From Betaproteobacteria bacterium (GTDB lineage Bacteria; Pseudomonadota; Gammaproteobacteria; Burkholderiales; Burkholderiaceae_D): DNA of 10,442 bases. The notes under the pieces were generated by a model. That model was given only the letters and a program-made list of their open reading frames with translations, was not told the origin of the DNA and did no database searches. The DNA lies in NCBI GenBank assembly GCA_015655165.1, contig JAATFN010000433.1, forward strand, positions 1 through 10,442. Reading direction: 5' to 3'. The translations under genes were made by a program, and so were the position numbers. Positions 9,892 through 10,442 of the stretch are shown one piece after another (positions within the stretch are counted from its first letter, which is position 1; the number at the start of each line of letters is the position of its first letter).

Positions 9892-9922
9892 ATTTTACTC
9901 TTACCTGAGAAAGTTATCCACA
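9892..9922 (-). promoter_or_regulatory. Perfect DnaA box and candidate dnaA promoter
   Basis: TTATCCACA at 9914-9922 is an exact match to the strong DnaA box. On the minus strand TAAAAT (9897-9892) is a plausible -10 box, and the DnaA box then falls at the -35 position 16 bp away, so bound DnaA would block polymerase. A weaker box-like AAATTCACA lies at 9968-9976. I saw no other good box in this gap, so it supports dnaA autoregulation better than a full oriC. Confidence 0.7.
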
Positions 9923-9983
9923 GGCAGCTTAATTATTCTTGGTCGGCCGCACTTAATACTATCAGATAAATTCACAGTAACTG

Positions 9984-10442
9984 CTAGCGATCTGTCTCCA
10001 GAACAGCGCCATCGACGAACACTTTCATTTCGCCCGCCTTGAACTGTGTCCAGACTTCGTTGGTCGTTAAGGGTTGTGTCACAATCACGGCAACGCGATC
10101 CTGACTGGTTGTCACCTGTGCAAAGTCGACCGTTAAGTCATCATCGGACAACTTGGCCTGAGCAAACGGATGCTGGCGCACAATGTAGTACAGGTTGGTC
10201 GAACAATGCGCAAACAATGCCGTCCCGTCCGAGAGCAGCATATTAAAGGGGCCATGAGCTGCAATGGACTCTGTAATGTCCCTGATTGCGCCTATCAATA
10301 CAGCAAGTGAAGGACGCGTATCGCCAAACTTCGCCCTTAACTCCTGAAGTAAATAACAAAATGCCTTTTCACTGTCAGTTGTACCGACAGGGCGATAGAC
10401 ACCGGTTAATTCGGGTATAAATGCTTTTAAATCGCCATTATG
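9984..10442 (-). CDS. Class II glutamine amidotransferase, YafJ family (N-terminal part cut by window edge)
   Basis: The frame is open from the window edge to the stop at 9984, giving 152 C-terminal residues of a protein whose E. coli relative YafJ is about 255 residues. It begins at HNGDL, the conserved glutaminase-fold segment (Asn and Gly of the oxyanion region). It continues with RPVGTTDSEKAFCYLL, then FNMLLSDGTALFAHCSTNLYY, RQHPF and VTQPLTTNEVW, all matching YafJ. The catalytic N-terminal cysteine, expected right after the start Met, lies outside the window. Class II amidotransferases hydrolyse glutamine and pass ammonia to an acceptor; members of this family are stand-alone domains with no established partner. 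A TTG at 10298 could look like a start but is internal, because strong similarity continues upstream of it. It is co-oriented with dnaA and ends 178 bp before it. Its position next to dnaA is unusual. Confidence 0.93.
   Translation of the reverse strand, partial: HNGDLKAFIPELTGVYRPVGTTDSEKAFCYLLQELRAKFGDTRPSLAVLIGAIRDITESIAAHGPFNMLLSDGTALFAHCSTNLYYIVRQHPFAQAKLSDDDLTVDFAQVTTSQDRVAVIVTQPLTTNEVWTQFKAGEMKVFVDGAVLETDR

Noticed and set aside
10240..10298. TTG at 10298 as a start codon for a 104-residue protein
   Set aside because: The frame continues upstream to the window edge with clear YafJ-family similarity (HNGDL, TDSEKAFC), so the TTG is internal.

Overview
The window is the chromosome-replication start locus of a betaproteobacterium. 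The core is dnaA-dnaN-gyrB, all on the minus strand, with no recF between dnaN and gyrB. That gene order, together with the DnaA sequence (N-terminus [34 protein letters not shown] around the arginine finger), points to Burkholderiales, most likely an Oxalobacteraceae-like lineage. The family placement is recalled from known sequences and was not tested by a search. Base composition is only moderately GC-rich.

Left part (1-3511): a minus-strand nutrient-uptake unit. From upstream to downstream it holds a FadR-type GntR regulator (2732-3469), a periplasmic substrate-binding protein of the dipeptide/oligopeptide ABC family (1004-2587) and the first inner-membrane permease (1-888, cut by the window edge). 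Two nearly identical 17-bp operator-like sequences lie upstream of the regulator gene and upstream of the binding-protein gene. This suggests the regulator controls both itself and the transporter. The transported substrate cannot be read from the sequence.

Middle (3512-4609): an AT-richer stretch of about 600 bp without a convincing gene, holding one perfect 9-bp hairpin. It is followed by the only plus-strand gene, a small unrecognised secreted protein (4103-4537). A perfect 13-bp-stem hairpin separates this gene from the convergent gyrB.

Right part (4610-10442): gyrB, dnaN and dnaA, with short leaders that contain several small hairpins. Upstream of dnaA is a 178-bp gap with one perfect DnaA box and an 18-bp dyad, and then the C-terminal part of a YafJ-family class II glutamine amidotransferase (9984 to the edge). 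In most beta- and gammaproteobacteria rpmH-rnpA lies divergently next to dnaA, so this neighbour is unusual, and it leaves the position of oriC uncertain. I found no mobile element, CRISPR array, tRNA or rRNA. There is no clear sign of a novel multi-gene system; the best unexplained items are the orphan secreted protein, the paired operators and the altered dnaA upstream context.
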